NCBI GenBank assembly: GCA_947396885.1
Contig: OX377202.1
Span: 86,346,408 to 86,410,407, forward strand
Source of the DNA: Heligmosomoides polygyrus polygyrus
Taxonomy: Eukaryota > Nematoda > Chromadorea > Rhabditida > Heligmosomidae
Reading direction: 5' to 3'
Length of the DNA: 64,000 nucleotides
Shown here: piece after piece, positions 11,488-22,669 of the stretch
How positions within the stretch are numbered: position 1 is the stretch's first letter
Layout of the letters: every line of letters begins with the position of its first letter
The notes under the pieces: model-generated
Database searches by the model: none
What the model was told of the DNA's origin: nothing
Seen by the model: only the letters and a program-made list of their open reading frames with translations
Made by a program: the position numbers and the translations under genes

Positions 11488-13958
11488 AGCACTATTGTAC
11501 TTTACGGACTCCAGAGGACGAGGAGAGGTCGAAAAACTTTTTTTCGCCCAAACTTTGCCCAGGGGGTTATTTGGGGTGCTGAGCACGAATCTGACATCTG
11601 TCTTTAAAATTTCGGCCGATTACGGTAGGTTACGGTAGGAACGGGTAACTAAGGCTGTCGAGGTCATAATCACCGATTTCGCCCAAACTTCGCCTATGGA
11701 GGTTATTTGGGGTGCTGAGCACGAATCTGACATCCGTCTTTAAAATTTCGGCCGATTACGGTAGGTTACGGTAGGTACGGGTGCTAAGGCTGTCGAGGTC
11801 ATAATCACCGATTTCGCCCAAACTTCGCCTACTGAGGTTATTTGGGGTGCTGATATCGAATCTGACATCTGATAACGAATCTGATTACGGTAGGCTACGG
11901 AAGGTACGGGTGCTGATGACGAATCTGACGTCAGTTTTTTTACGCTAGAGTTTGGGCGAAAGGCCAAGTGCATCATCGGAGACGCCCGATGGTGTTCCTT
12001 TTCAATTCATAAAGAAGGTTGCTCATCACATTGCTACCCCTCTTGAGTTTCTGTTCAACTTAATATTTGTTCGTGCGGAAGTGCCTAGGAAGTGGAGGCG
12101 TTCATTCATTACACCAATTCCCAAGAAACCTCCGTATAGTAATCCTAATAATTACAGGCCTGTGAGTATCACCTCCGTTTTTTGCAGACTTTTCGAAAAA
12201 ATCCTTAAAATTGGTATCGTTAATCATTTGGAATCTAATTGTATTCTGTCTCACTGCCAACATGGTTTCAGAAAAGGGAGATCAACTGAAACACAGATCC
12301 TGGAATCTCTTGATGATTGGACCTTGGAAATTGATAGAAAGCGCTATATCGATGTGGTCTACTTCGACTTTGAAAAAGCATTTGATAGAGTCTCGCACAA
12401 ACTGCTGCTATTAAAATTAAATCAGGTGGGAATACATCATCGAATATTAGCTTGGATCGAAAGTTTTCTTCACAATCGCACCTTTCAGGTGAGGGTTAAT
12501 GGCTGCCTATCTAGTATTAAGGGAGCACCTAGTGGTGTGCCTCAAGGTGGGGTGTTGTCACCTTTATTATTCATTATTTATATTAATGATCTGCCGCTGG
12601 AAATCGAACGACTAGGTGTTACTTGTAAGTTGTTTGCGGATGACGTAAAGATTTTTAGTAGTTTGCAGAATGAGGATGACTCGATTAGCATTCAAGCCGC
12701 AATAGATGAGGTTGTTCTATGGTCGAAATTATGGAAGCTCCCCTTGTCTGTTAATAAAACTAAGGTGTTTCATCTGGGACCCTCTAATCCCAGACACGCC
12801 TACCAGATAAATGATACTGTTCTTGAAGGTGTTGACTGTATTAGAGACCTTGGCTTTCTCCTCGATTCAAAACTTAACTTTGATGATCATTGCAAACTCA
12901 TTTCTAGTAAGGCCACGCAGAGGTTATTCCTCTTGTTTAAGTCCCTCAGTTCAAGTGATCCTTCCCTACTCATTAAGGCGTATAAAATTTACGTTCGCCC
13001 AATTCTTGAATACGGCACATGTGTTTTCTATCCAAGAAAGAAGACCGTAATTGATATGCTAGAGAAGGTTCAAAATAATTTCACGAAGAAAGTATTCATT
13101 AGAGGTCTCGGATTCACCTACAACAGGATACCTCGTGGTTTAATCAGGAACAAAATGTTAAAACTTAACAGTCTTTACCTTAGAAGGAAGACAAATGATC
13201 TCATTATGGCACACAGAATAGTTGGAACACTAGTTGGTTTAAATCCTGACAAATTCTTCACCTTTGCATGCTCACGCACACGAGGACTTGAGCGTAAGCT
13301 GGTGCTTAAACAGCCACGTACAACGCTTAGGCGGCATTTCTTCACTTTCAGAGCCGGATCGGAGTATTCCAAACTGAGCAGAAAAGTGCAGGTCCCTGAC
13401 GGGTTGGCTAAGTTCAAAAGCGTCTTATCTGTGCACCTGAAGTGTTGACATTTAGTCGTTTCCATAAAATCAGCCTTTCTCCTTGCCGTTGTGTTTCATT
13501 CTTCTTCCACTCTTGTTGTAGGTCCTACAATGCAGTTATTGTAGCCAGGTCTGTTCTATTTTCCCTGGGTTTGTTGTTGGTGTTGTTCTTTAAATCCCAC
13601 ATGTGGTTCCACATGTAATAAAAGTCAAAGTCAAAAGTCAAATCGGTGAGGTGAGCATTACCTTAGTCACCGTACTTTCCGTAGCCTACCGTACTCCAGC
13701 GCAAAACAAAAAAACGGATGTCAGATGATCAGCACCCCAAATAATCTCCGTAGGCGAAGTTTGGGCGAAGATGGTGATTATGACCTCGACAGTCTTAGTC
13801 ACCGGTACTTACCGTAACCTACCGTAATCGGCTGAATTTTTAAAGACAGATGCCAGATTCGTGCTCAGCACCCCAAATAACTCCCTGGGCAAAGGTTGGG
13901 CGAAAAATTTTTTTCGACATCTCCTCGTCCACCAGAGTCCGTAAAGTACAATAGTGCC
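11488..13958. mobile_element. Foldback element (Merlin-like TIR family), copy A, split by a retrotransposon
   Basis: The ends are inverted copies of GCACTATTGTACTTTACGG..., each followed by GAGGACGAGG and GGTTATTTGGGGTGCTGA. The left arm repeats a roughly 130-bp unit about three times (CCGATTACGGTAGGTTACGG, then GTCGAGGTCATAATCACCG); the right arm at 13645-13958 carries the complement. The same termini bound copy B at 16738-17423, and fragments occur at 61.14-61.51 kb. The left arm breaks at about 11962, the arm sequence resumes at about 13641, and the retrotransposon fills the gap. No convincing target-site duplication surrounds this copy. Confidence 0.75.
11962..13640 (+). pseudogene. 5'-truncated non-LTR retrotransposon with a long intact RT frame (CR1/jockey-like)
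   Basis: An uninterrupted frame of about 498 codons ends at 13448. It has the RT blocks in order: NYRPVSITSVFCRLFEKIL, the QHGFRKGRSTETQ block, YFDFEKAFDRVSHKLL, SGVPQGGVLSPLLF with YINDLP, and the catalytic FADDVKIF. A thumb and a long C-terminal tail (YKIYVRPILEYG) follow. The apparent start lies in the flanking foldback DNA, so the true N-terminus and the whole endonuclease domain are missing. A 190-bp 3' UTR follows and ends in a short tandem tail of AAAGTC-type units at 13618-13640, typical of this retrotransposon class. It probably inserted recently into the foldback by target-primed reverse transcription with 5' truncation. Confidence 0.9.
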
Positions 13959-14242
13959 ACCGCTCATGTCTAGTTCATCGTTCCTGTTAAAGTTCCATTT
14001 ACCGCTGACATTCTCAGTGATGACTAATAGAAGACTATTATACAATAATGTCACGTGGTGTTAGCCATGTGTAGGATCCAAAGCCTTCAATCGATTCCCG
14101 TCCACATGACGTTTTTTTCTGCGCTGAGTTAGGTTCTTTTAGATTTTTAATAATGATCCCAAGATAAAAGTAGGCGAAAAACCCCTTGATGTTCACAAAA
14201 AGAAGGCTCGATGAGCGAACTTCTTCTTCTTCTCCTGAGCGT

Positions 14243-15397
14243 TTAGTCCCGCGCAGTCGCAGGGTCCGCTGTTCTTGTGATCTGTCGCCACCTCATCCTA
14301 TCAAGGGCGTTATCTGCCGTAGCGCCGACTTCGCCGAGATCTCTCTTGATGACGTCCTTCCACCTTTTCCTTGGGCTCCTCTCGGACGCTTTTCGGGTGC
14401 CTCGAAATCTAGGGCCAACCTTACGGGGTGATTCTCTGGCCTTCTGAGGACGTGTCCGTACCACCTCAGGCGCTGCTTCCTGATCTTCAGCTGGATCAGG
14501 GCAGTCTTCATCAGTGGCCTAACATCCTCGTTTCGCACGCTGTCCCGACGGGTCCATCCATCCACATGCCCACCTCAGCATCCTCATCTCCGCCGCGTGC
14601 AGTTGCCGATCCTGCGCCTTACCCAGGGCCCAGCACTCACTGCCGTAGAGGAGGGCAGGTCTCACAACTGTTCTATAGAGCTTGCCTTTGAGCGTCCTAG
14701 AGCATCTTCGGTCGCAGAGGATCCCTGTGGACTCCCTCCACTTGAGCCAGGCTGCGTTTATCCGTCCCCTGACCGCCTGGTCCACACTTCCTTCCTCGGA
14801 TAGCTCACTTCCGAGGTAGCGGAATTCTTCCACCTTTTCGATCATCTCCCCATGGCAGTCTAGGATCGATCCAGCGCACTGCTCAAAGCTGATGAACTTC
14901 GTCTTCTTCACTTTCAGCCGTAGGCCGTTGTCTGTGAGTGCTCTCTGCCACGGCTGAACCTTCTCCTCCAGCTCCTCCTGGTTATCGGCTACTAAGGCAA
15001 TGTCGTCCGCGTAGAGGATCGTCCTGAGAGGGTCTTCCTGAAGGTGGTTCGCTATAGAGTAAAGCGTCAGCAGGAAGAGGAACGGACTCAGTGCCGACCC
15101 TTGGTGTATCCCCACTGTGATGTCCACCTTCCTAGTCACCCCGTGTGGAGTTCTTATCGCCGCTTTCGAGCCTTCGTACATGTCCTTTATGACCGTGATA
15201 AGACGTTCCGGGACACCACTCCCTCGAAGGGCCTTCCAGAGTACTGCCCGGGGCAACCTGTCGTAGGCTTTCTCCAGGTCCAGAAATGCTAGGTAGCAGG
15301 GTTTTCGTTTCTCCCGATATTTCTCCATCACCTGACGAGCGATGAAGATGGCGTCTGTGGTGGACCTCTCGGGCATGAAGCCCCACTGCACCTGCAC
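14243..15397 (-). pseudogene. RTE-type non-LTR retrotransposon reverse transcriptase, truncated and frameshifted
   Basis: The first frame (15397 down to 14519) has YLAFLDLEKAYDRLPR, GIHQGSALSPFLF, the catalytic ILYADDIAL and the tail blocks LYGSECWAL and RMLRWACG. Two frameshifts, near 14560 and 14380, move the rest of the tail into other frames (RLRWYGHVLRR, then RKRWKDVIKRDL, ending ADPATARD). The apurinic endonuclease and first RT blocks are missing, so the copy is 5'-truncated at about 15400. A GAA-repeat tail (TTCTTCTTCTTC at 14220 on the + strand) marks the 3' end, as in the RTE tail at 40.0 kb. Confidence 0.9.
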
Positions 15398-15399
15398 TC

Positions 15400-16390
15400 A
15401 AGCTCGATGAACGATCAGTTTATTAAAAACACGCAAAAGAACAGAAACAGCAACGACAGGTAGAAACTTGGACGACGAGGTGATGATGATGAATTTGGTG
15501 TAGTAACATGGGTGCCGGTGCTCTCGTCCTAGCGACGTAGAAGGTAGACGATGGTATGAGTTGTGAGCGTTGACCAAGGCGTCGACGACTAAGCGATTAG
15601 ATGTGCGACGACTCCTCCACGGCTTAGATGACGAGCGACCGGATGACGATGTGATAGTGGTGGTAGGAAGTGATGAGAATGCGGAGCGAGCGGCCAACGG
15701 CAAGTGAAGTAGACACGGCGCACGCGCGACCTAGACCAGCTACACGTTCAGAGGAACGTGTTTGCACCTACGGCTGACGGCAGAAACAGTACCCGCAGTA
15801 CGACTGCAGCGACCTTAAGTTGAATGGACTCCTTCCCACGACCAAGCCCGGCCTACGGACTCGGACTCCTAGCTACAGAGGCTTGACGGACGGGGAAACG
15901 GCCTTGCACGGCCCAGCAGAACCACGTGGGAGCGACGCCCACGGGAGACAGAAGAGAAGCGACCCAGGAAGACAACGAAGGCAGACTGACTGTGGCAGGC
16001 GAGTCCCTCGAAGGTTCTAGACTTCCTGCGCTCTGCGGTCCGCAATTGTAGACCACGCGTCACGATCCGCCGTGTTGACTCCGCGAACACACGGCGACCC
16101 TTTTCCTAACTGCTGCATGCACTAGCACAACTCATTTTCCTTGACAACCATACTTTTAAACAAGAGATATAAGAATCGGTAGAGTTTATTTGCTCATGAC
16201 AACCGATAATTGTATCCGATTTCAAAGAGGAAAGCTGAAAGACTAAAAGAATCACATGCAAGAATTCTGTGAAAGACGAAGAGACACATTCTGCACAAAG
16301 AAACACTATCAGTACTTGTTAGTAATCACTGTTACGACAGCCAGCACTCTATAATCGTTCGAATCAATATTAGCACATCGCTCGGTTGGA
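15400..16390. other. Stretch with no recognisable gene
   Basis: A GAC/GAT-rich, repetitive-looking region (15440-15720) is followed by short GC-rich open frames at 15820-16090 on both strands. None shows a known domain or splice-consistent structure. I see no clear transposon ends. Confidence 0.4.
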
Positions 16391-16480
16391 CTAGTCAACA
16401 AAGTCCGGATCGAACTCGTCGATGAATCGTCGGTACTCGCGGACCTTCTCATATGTTCGCACCACCTCTGTCATTCTCTC
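16391..16480 (-). CDS. Possible terminal exon of an unidentified host gene
   Basis: On the - strand a good acceptor (TTTCTTTAG) is followed by exactly 30 in-frame codons ending in TAG. The peptide is charged and protein-like (TEVVRTYEKVREYRRF, then IDEFDPDFVD at the C-terminus). I do not recognise the family. Upstream exons should lie beyond 16500 but could not be traced through the foldback at 16.7-17.4 kb. The evidence is splice signal plus composition only. Confidence 0.35.
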   Translation of the reverse strand, partial: ERMTEVVRTYEKVREYRRFIDEFDPDFVD

Positions 16481-16737
16481 CTAAAGAAACCATACACGTT
16501 GCTGAGAGGATTAGGTGCACGACCAGTGTTTGACTAAAATTCAAGGCAGCAGCCGGAGTTTCAGCCGTTTTCTCTCAAGGCAACTTCCCAATATTGTTTC
16601 TGTAACGAAAGAATTGGAGATGCAGAGGGTGTTTAGTCTTTTGCTAAGTTCGCGTACCTTGGGTAGGTAAGCATTACCTTTTCTATGCTTAATTTTGTAC
16701 TTGATGTTTAAAGGAAGACCATGTTTAGAAAGTAAAG

Positions 16738-17423
16738 GGCACTATTGTACTTTACGGACTCCAGAGGACGAGAAGCCGAAAAAAATTCTCGCCCAAACTT
16801 TGCCTAGGGGGATGGGGGGGGGGGGGGTTATTTGGGGTGCTGATCACGAATCTGACACCCGTTTTTCGTTTTACCCTGGAGTACGGTAGGTTACGGTAGG
16901 TGCTGGTGACTAAGGCTGCCAAGGTCATGGTCACCGATTGCGAGCAACCCCATCCTTCTAAACCATTCCTGGAAATCGGCTGCGTCCATGTCTAGCTTGT
17001 CACAAACGTCCTTCAGCTTGAAGTCGCGCAGTTCTTCCTGGCGGCTGTTGTGGAACGGTTTTTGGAGGGCCATGATGCCTAGATTGCTATCTCTCGACCA
17101 AGCCTTCGCCTATCCAAGAGCTTCTCGCAAAAATGGGTTCTCGCTGATTTGCGAATTTTCATGCGATCGGTGCGGGACCACTTGCATGCTGTGCTAACCA
17201 GTAGCATCACAGATAACCCCTATAGCCCAAGTTTGGTCGAATTCGGTGACCATGATCTTAATCACCCGTACCTACCGTAACCTACCGTACTCCAGCGTAA
17301 AACGAAAAACGGATGCCAGATTCGTGATCAGCACCACAAATAACCCCCTTAGGCGAAGTTTGGGTGAAAACATTTTTTTCGACCTCTCCTCGTCCTCTGG
17401 AGTATGTAAAGTACAATAGTGCC
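16738..17423. mobile_element. Foldback element (Merlin-like TIR family), copy B, with 8-bp target duplication
   Basis: The 686-bp element begins GGCACTATTGTACTTTACGG and ends in its inverted complement. The flanks are AAGTAAAG (16730-16737) and AAGGAAAG (17424-17431), an 8-bp target duplication with one mismatch. A run of G (16808-16828) interrupts the left arm. The centre is unique and encodes a transposase-like N-terminus on the - strand. An 8-9 bp duplication with GG-starting ends fits the Merlin/IS1016 superfamily; that assignment is inference. Confidence 0.75.
16936..17073 (-). pseudogene. Transposase-like N-terminal fragment inside foldback B
   Basis: The frame starts at ATG 17073 and reads SRQEELRDFKLKDVCDKLD, then DFQEWFRRMGLLA, before running into the terminal repeat. 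An N-terminal helical region ending in a 'GLL' motif precedes the zinc-binding DDE domain in some ISXO2/Merlin-type transposases. The catalytic domain is absent here, so this would be a deletion derivative. The family assignment rests on memory of nematode transposon proteins and is uncertain. Confidence 0.45.
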
Positions 17424-17431
17424 AAGGAAAG

Positions 17432-18166
17432 TATAGTTTTGAATTCACCCACGAATTATGGGATAAAACGGCGAAGTATGAAAGGAACATAGCATTTGAC
17501 GGCTTATGAAGCCATTTGTGACCGCATTCGTTAGTTTGCCCTTCGTAAGGGGCCGACTAATTCGAAGCTAGAAGCTTATTTACCTTCAGGATGGTGTATT
17601 TATTCGTTTGTGTCCGCCACCAAGCTATTCGTTGCTCGGTAGAAACCCAGCCCGACGATAGACTAGCGGCACATTCGCTCAACGGGAAGAGTTTACTCCA
17701 GTTCTAATGTTCTCCATTTTCTCCAAAAGTTATTGATGAAAATGGCATTTATTGATCAACCTTTCCCTGTAGTCAAGCACCACCTCTTTGCAGTGCAGCT
17801 GTTCCAAACGTATTTTAGGTGTGAAGCTAGTATCATTCTATTCGGTCAATCAGCTGATGGATTACGTTACCATTGTGTACTCCAACCTTGCTTTTGCTAT
17901 GCTTATCTGTGATTAGTACCACCCGATGTGAGGGCACAGCGCCGCGAAACCTAGCGCATTACAGCATTGGCGGGTGATCGTGAATGGAATTATGGAGTGA
18001 GGATTAGCAGAAGGGCGCTGAAAACTGAAGCGCACGTAAACAAACTTATTCAAGTAAAATAGGTTGGTCTAGTGCAGATTCTAGCTCCTCTTCTATTCAA
18101 GAATTGTGCTCACGAAAGCACCGCTTCCAGCTACATCGGAATGCAACTCCGCACAAATAATTTCAC
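17432..18166. other. Stretch with no recognisable gene
   Basis: Stops occur in all frames. A block at 17618-17650 (GTCCGCCACCAAGC...) resembles sequence at 51030-51062, which suggests a shared dispersed repeat. No gene is supported. Confidence 0.35.
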
Positions 18167-18169
18167 TAA

Positions 18170-18303
18170 GGCCCCGTTTATACTTCATCGCCGCGAGACG
18201 CGACGCCACGTATTGTGGCCACATTGATCGAGCGATGTGATCAATCAATATGGCCACTATACATGCCGTCGCGTCGCTCGGCGTCAGAAGTATAAACGGG
18301 GCC
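18170..18303. mobile_element. 134-bp MITE with TAA target duplication (PIF/Harbinger-like)
   Basis: The inverted ends are GGCCCCGTTTATACTTC and GAAGTATAAACGGGGCC. The element is flanked on both sides by TAA (18167-18169 and 18304-18306). The interior is a GC-rich palindrome containing ACGCGACGCCAC and TGGCCACATTGATCGAGCG. A 3-bp TWA-type target and GGCC ends fit PIF/Harbinger MITEs. A second, older copy at 18600-18672 plus 21159-21195 is split by another element. Confidence 0.75.
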
Positions 18304-18673
18304 TAAGGATTCCCTTTTGTGTTTTGTTGTCGATTGTTACGGCAGGTTCTGAAATCCATGTACACTAGGTGCCTTTGGTGTGAGGGAGAGGGGGAGGAGA
18401 GGGTACGACGCATTAAAACACTTCCCAATTCAACACTGCAAGCACAATCAGCTGTAATGCTCTAAACTGATCAATCGCACAATTTCTTAATGGGAGTGAG
18501 GAAGCTTGGCTTGTACCACTATTATAGGGACATTCTATTTTAGTGGTGAAGAGGGCGGTAGACGGTGTACAACTTTATAAGAGGACGGGAACAATAGGCT
18601 AACGCCTGGCGACGCAACGCCACATATTGTGGCCATATTGATCGGGCGACGCGATCGATCAATTTGGCCACTA

Positions 18674-21158
18674 CTCAGAAAATTTTGAACAAGTTACTTG
18701 CAAGCTGCATGCGGGTCATAGATTGCCCCAAACTAGTCATTCGTACGTTGCTGCAAGCTAGCAGAAATGTCGCAAGTAAGTTACACGAAGACCCCTGCTA
18801 GTCATTCGTAAGCTGCTGCAAGCTAGCACAACATGTCGCATGTAAGTTATGTTGCATGTAATCTAGATTATTGCGGCGCTGAAGATGTGGAGAACAATAG
18901 TTCTTTCTGACCAACCGTGATTGTTGTTTGGTAAGTGGGAGATCGAGAAGAAATCGTTGCTCCTGTATGGACATAGATGAACGTTTCGAAGTTCGCTATG
19001 GTTCCTCCAACACGGTTTTTGGAACATATCGAAGGCAAAGGCCATGTTGGTAGACTATGGCGAACCTCGAAACTTACAGACTTAGGCCAAAATCTCAGCG
19101 TATAATAGACACAGATGACGCTCTTGAGGTCTGCTGCTCTAATTTTACTTCAATGATTCGGGATATCAAATACCTAAATGAGCCTTCTCTGTAAGATCTG
19201 CGATTTAAGGTCTAGAGGACCAATGATGTTAAAGGAAATAGGTACTTGATTACAACTGGATCAGACACCTCGCCAAGGTCACAGTATTCAAATGATGTGT
19301 TCAATGACAACGCCAATGACAATGATACGGTAATATACGGATGTCTAGGTAGTTTATATGGAAAAAGAGAACTGAAAGGTCTTGGAGCTGGGATTTAAAT
19401 GAAAATGCTTGCGTGATGCAGTGAATAATTTTTCAACATTCGCATCGATTAGTGGATTTGGATAACCGGCGACGATTATTTGGGTCCAGAAGTGCTCTGT
19501 GTCCCGTCTCCACTTGTCGTGTTGCCACAGCCTCGCTTTACTTAGTCTCGTTCTCCGAGCGTTGTTATTGAACTCGTCATTTGAATGCTGTGACCTCGGC
19601 GATTCGCGACTCAGCTGTAATCAAACGCTGATTTTCCTTGAGGTCGCTGCTTCCTTGACGTAAAATTTCGATGTCGTCGTACGGTTAAATAAAGCATGCT
19701 TTCGTCTGCTCAGTGGAAAACTCGAATTGGTCAATATTTGTTGACAACGGTTTGGGTCCAAAGACCTTCTTCAGGTATAAAATGGCTATGCGGCGTATTT
19801 TAGACGTTTATGATCAACAGAACTATTGATGAATGATAGACCTGGACTCCACGAGAAGGAAGAGGGATGGGGCCACGGACTTCCCACCGTAGGTGTTCAG
19901 ATCCTCTGTATTTGATTTAAGGCTGAATCACCCTATAGAAAGTCTTTCGCACTTCCCCTCGTTTTTCGTGTGGAGTTCTGGTATGTAACACAACAGCAGC
20001 TCCGATCAATCGTATATCTATAAAATATGCAAATATGGTTATTAAGGACCTGAAGAAGAAGCTATGAATGAGCTATGAATGAAGAGATAGAGTACAGTAG
20101 TGTAGTTGGGGTTATTTTGAATTATCCATTTGTTGTGTGCAGCGTTCGCTGCACACAACAAATAGATAATTCAAAATAACCCCAACTACACTACTGTAAA
20201 CATTAAGTGATATAGTATTCAATCTGAGAATAACGAACGAATCAAAATGAAGTAGCGTCAAGATCATACAGCCTTCAACTATGCAAACAATGAATTGCAC
20301 CAACCATTGGGTCGAATAAGTTTTAATGTCTTACACGAAGTTGTCTCGTAAACTAGTTTGCTTCTGGTTATGCCGCTACCAGTGAGTCAGAGTGGAGTGC
20401 CCCCCGTGAGGATATAGGATAGGATATCCGTTCTATTACTATAGCTCTAGCTAACAAGTAAAACACTATCATTCACTGTTTTGAAACGATTTTCACCCAT
20501 GACCCCTTTCGGGAAGCCTAGAAAGATGGGTCCACAGATTCATCTCTGAAAAATCCGGCGATTTTACTCAACAACAAAGAAAACGGTAAGTAATTATACA
20601 TAGACTTCTTTGTATAGTGGGACATAGATAAACACTCCAGCTGGATATAATACAATCCTACTTTAGCCGCGTAAAACTGCCAAAGTGAAACAAAAACGAG
20701 GTGGACTTCCTATCTAGACTTGGATCTCCTTCTTTTCGGGAAGAGGCTGTGAGATACTTTCTACCAATTAGGAAATGGATTTACAAATGCAAACAACCAA
20801 AAGAGATGAGGGAGGAAACAACAAAGATGACAGAAAGAATGACAAGACTGTCCGGCTCAGTACGGCAGTTCCGATTTCGAAATATATATCGTACGACCGC
20901 GTGCGCGTGTGAGGATGCTGCCGAATGACCGCGTGCGCGCGTGATGACGCAACCTACTGCAGTGCAAACTTGCACGAAATCTTCTTGCAAGCTTGCAATA
21001 CAGTTAGTTGCGTGCAAGTTTAAAATTCCTGGGTTCAAGTTTGCAAGTTAGATAACCGCGAGCGATAAGTCGCAAGTAACTTGTTTTTGGGGTCTAAAGG
21101 CCCAAGTAACTGGTATGGAGCTCATAAGGCGCAAGTAACTTGTTCAAAATTTTCTGAG
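18674..21158. mobile_element. 2.5-kb TIR element (28-bp ends), copy 1, inserted in a MITE
   Basis: The ends CTCAGAAAATTTTGAACAAG and their inverted complement bound 2485 bp and are followed inward by repeated AAGTTACTTGCG motifs. It is flanked by TA on each side, and the flanks join to restore a MITE homologous to 18170-18303 (CCAC-TA-TATG), so the 2-bp TA target is well supported. Internally it contains pairs of GCTGCAAGCTAGC and ATGACTAG blocks near the left end and a separate 106-bp palindrome at 20093. No long open frame or transposase motif is visible, so it is probably non-autonomous. Copy 2 is at 26826-29080 in reverse orientation. Confidence 0.75.
20093..20198. repeat. 106-bp near-perfect palindrome
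   Basis: The arms TACAGTAGTGTAGTTGGGGT... and its complement pair over about 50 bp with a single mismatch around the loop GTTC at 20144-20147. The outer bases are TA, which suggests a very small Tc1/mariner-type MITE. If transcribed it would form a 50-bp hairpin. It lies inside the TIR element 18674-21158. Confidence 0.8.
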
Positions 21159-21414
21159 TATATGTGGCGTCGCTTGGAGTCGAAGTATAAACGGGGTCTA
21201 AAGAGGCTAAACCACGCAACAACTGAAGAGAGCCAAATGACTGATTATCACCGCCGCGTCAGGGATGGACAAAACGGATAGACACAAACTATTCCAATTT
21301 GATTTCTATCACGTGCAAACTGGTCAACAAACAAATGTTACGACAACCGTGCAGGTCTTAATGAGAATGAATCGTATATTTATGTATCCAGGCTGCATCG
21401 CAGCAGATCGCTTA

Positions 21415-21622
21415 GGGCCTGTTCATACTTCGCGACAAGAGCGACAAGACCGACAAAAGCGACTGGAGCAACTGGGGCGATGAATGTAGTGTGGTGCACG
21501 TGAATAATTACGCATTTCACACTATATTCGTCGCCGACGGAGTGTGGAGTACGCAATTATTTACGTACACCAAACTACATCCTTCGCTCTTGTCGCTCTT
21601 GTCGCGAAGTATGAACAGGTCC
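21415..21622. mobile_element. 208-bp MITE with TTA target duplication
   Basis: Ends GGGCCTGTTCATACTTCGCG and CGCGAAGTATGAACAGGTCC are flanked by TTA on both sides (21412-21414 and 21623-21625). The interior repeats GCGACAAG-type units and is itself palindromic. It is related in its termini to the TAA/TTA elements at 18.17 and 60.56 kb, so a PIF/Harbinger-like group is likely. Confidence 0.7.
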
Positions 21623-21758
21623 TTAATGTCAAAAAAGAGAAAAAATAAAAGTTTGAAAATGGCTCCTCGAAAAAGGAATTTAGCGGTGCGCTGTTCAGCT
21701 GGAGCTAGTATCCAATAGTTGGGTACCTCTCCGGCTTATAGTGCGTTTAATAATGTGG

Positions 21759-21898
21759 TTAATGTCGTACCGCTCGCCCTCGCGGTCGCTTCTCTCGCCA
21801 TATCGTTGGCCTCGGACCTTCTGTAACCACTTCGTGCATCATTTCCTTCTTCTCGAACACCGTTCCAGATCGACCTTCCCATGGCGCAAGGGGCTTGT
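21759..21898 (-). CDS. Possible terminal exon of an unidentified host gene
   Basis: On the - strand an acceptor (CATTGCAG) is followed by a continuous frame ending in TAA, with protein-like sequence (KPLAPWEGRSGTVFEKK, then EVVTEGPRPTIW and an Arg-rich tail). The same strand is also open further upstream to 21953 and 22059, so the exon boundary is uncertain. I recognise no family, and a decayed transposon origin is possible. Confidence 0.25.
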
Positions 21899-22669
21899 CT
21901 GCAATGAGGTACAAATGCTTGCTTTGCACAATATTTACTGGTTTGAATTTCATTTATATGGAACCCCTTATTCGATGAGTGATCATTCGCTATGTGGGTC
22001 ATTCGAATACCCCGTCTGGTCAACCAGAAATTTGAGTTAGCCTCCGTTGTCGCTGACAATACAAATTAATAACGTGATTTGTAATTCTGTGACCAAAATC
22101 GAGCAAAGCGGAGGAACAACACACTGAGACCGTCCCTTCACAGTGGAGAAGATATGCCCTGTTTTCACAATGAAGAAACTGTAGCAAATGGTAAATGCAC
22201 TGCCATTTATGTTACTGTCCGAGTCTCCGCGAATAGGAACTCATAAAAATGTAGCGGCAGTATAGTGAGTGGCGCCACATTTGCATCGTGTACCAAACGA
22301 ACTACAAACGTGCCCAGTGCTGTGAACGCTTTGTATCATGCAGAGCACTTTATTCGGTAGTAAGAAACTACAAAGAAGCGTTGAAATATTTGTGTCATGC
22401 TTTTGGAAGATGAAGAGCAGATGTCATCGTTGTTAGAGTATAACCAAAATAGTAACTCACCGAACCGCTGGAACGCAGGGCTGAGTAGGCGCGGGCAAAC
22501 CCTTGACAGCAAACGCGCCCCAAGTAAGACAGATGAGACGTAGGCTAGGATCGATATAGGTGATGGCAAACGCGCCCCAGGCGAGACGGCCAAGGCGCGG
22601 GAAGCGGGTTAAAGGAAGAGCCCGCCACGTGGGTTAAGGCCGACTGGCCTAAGTGTCTTTTGGTCGTTG

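Noticed and set aside
11952..13448. Complete 498-residue retrotransposon protein starting at 11952
   Set aside because: The first codons are foldback arm sequence with no ATG, and the endonuclease domain is missing. The frame is a 5'-truncated fragment.
16808..16828. G-quadruplex regulatory site
   Set aside because: It is a single G run inside a decayed foldback arm and absent from the other arms. It is more likely a homopolymer expansion.
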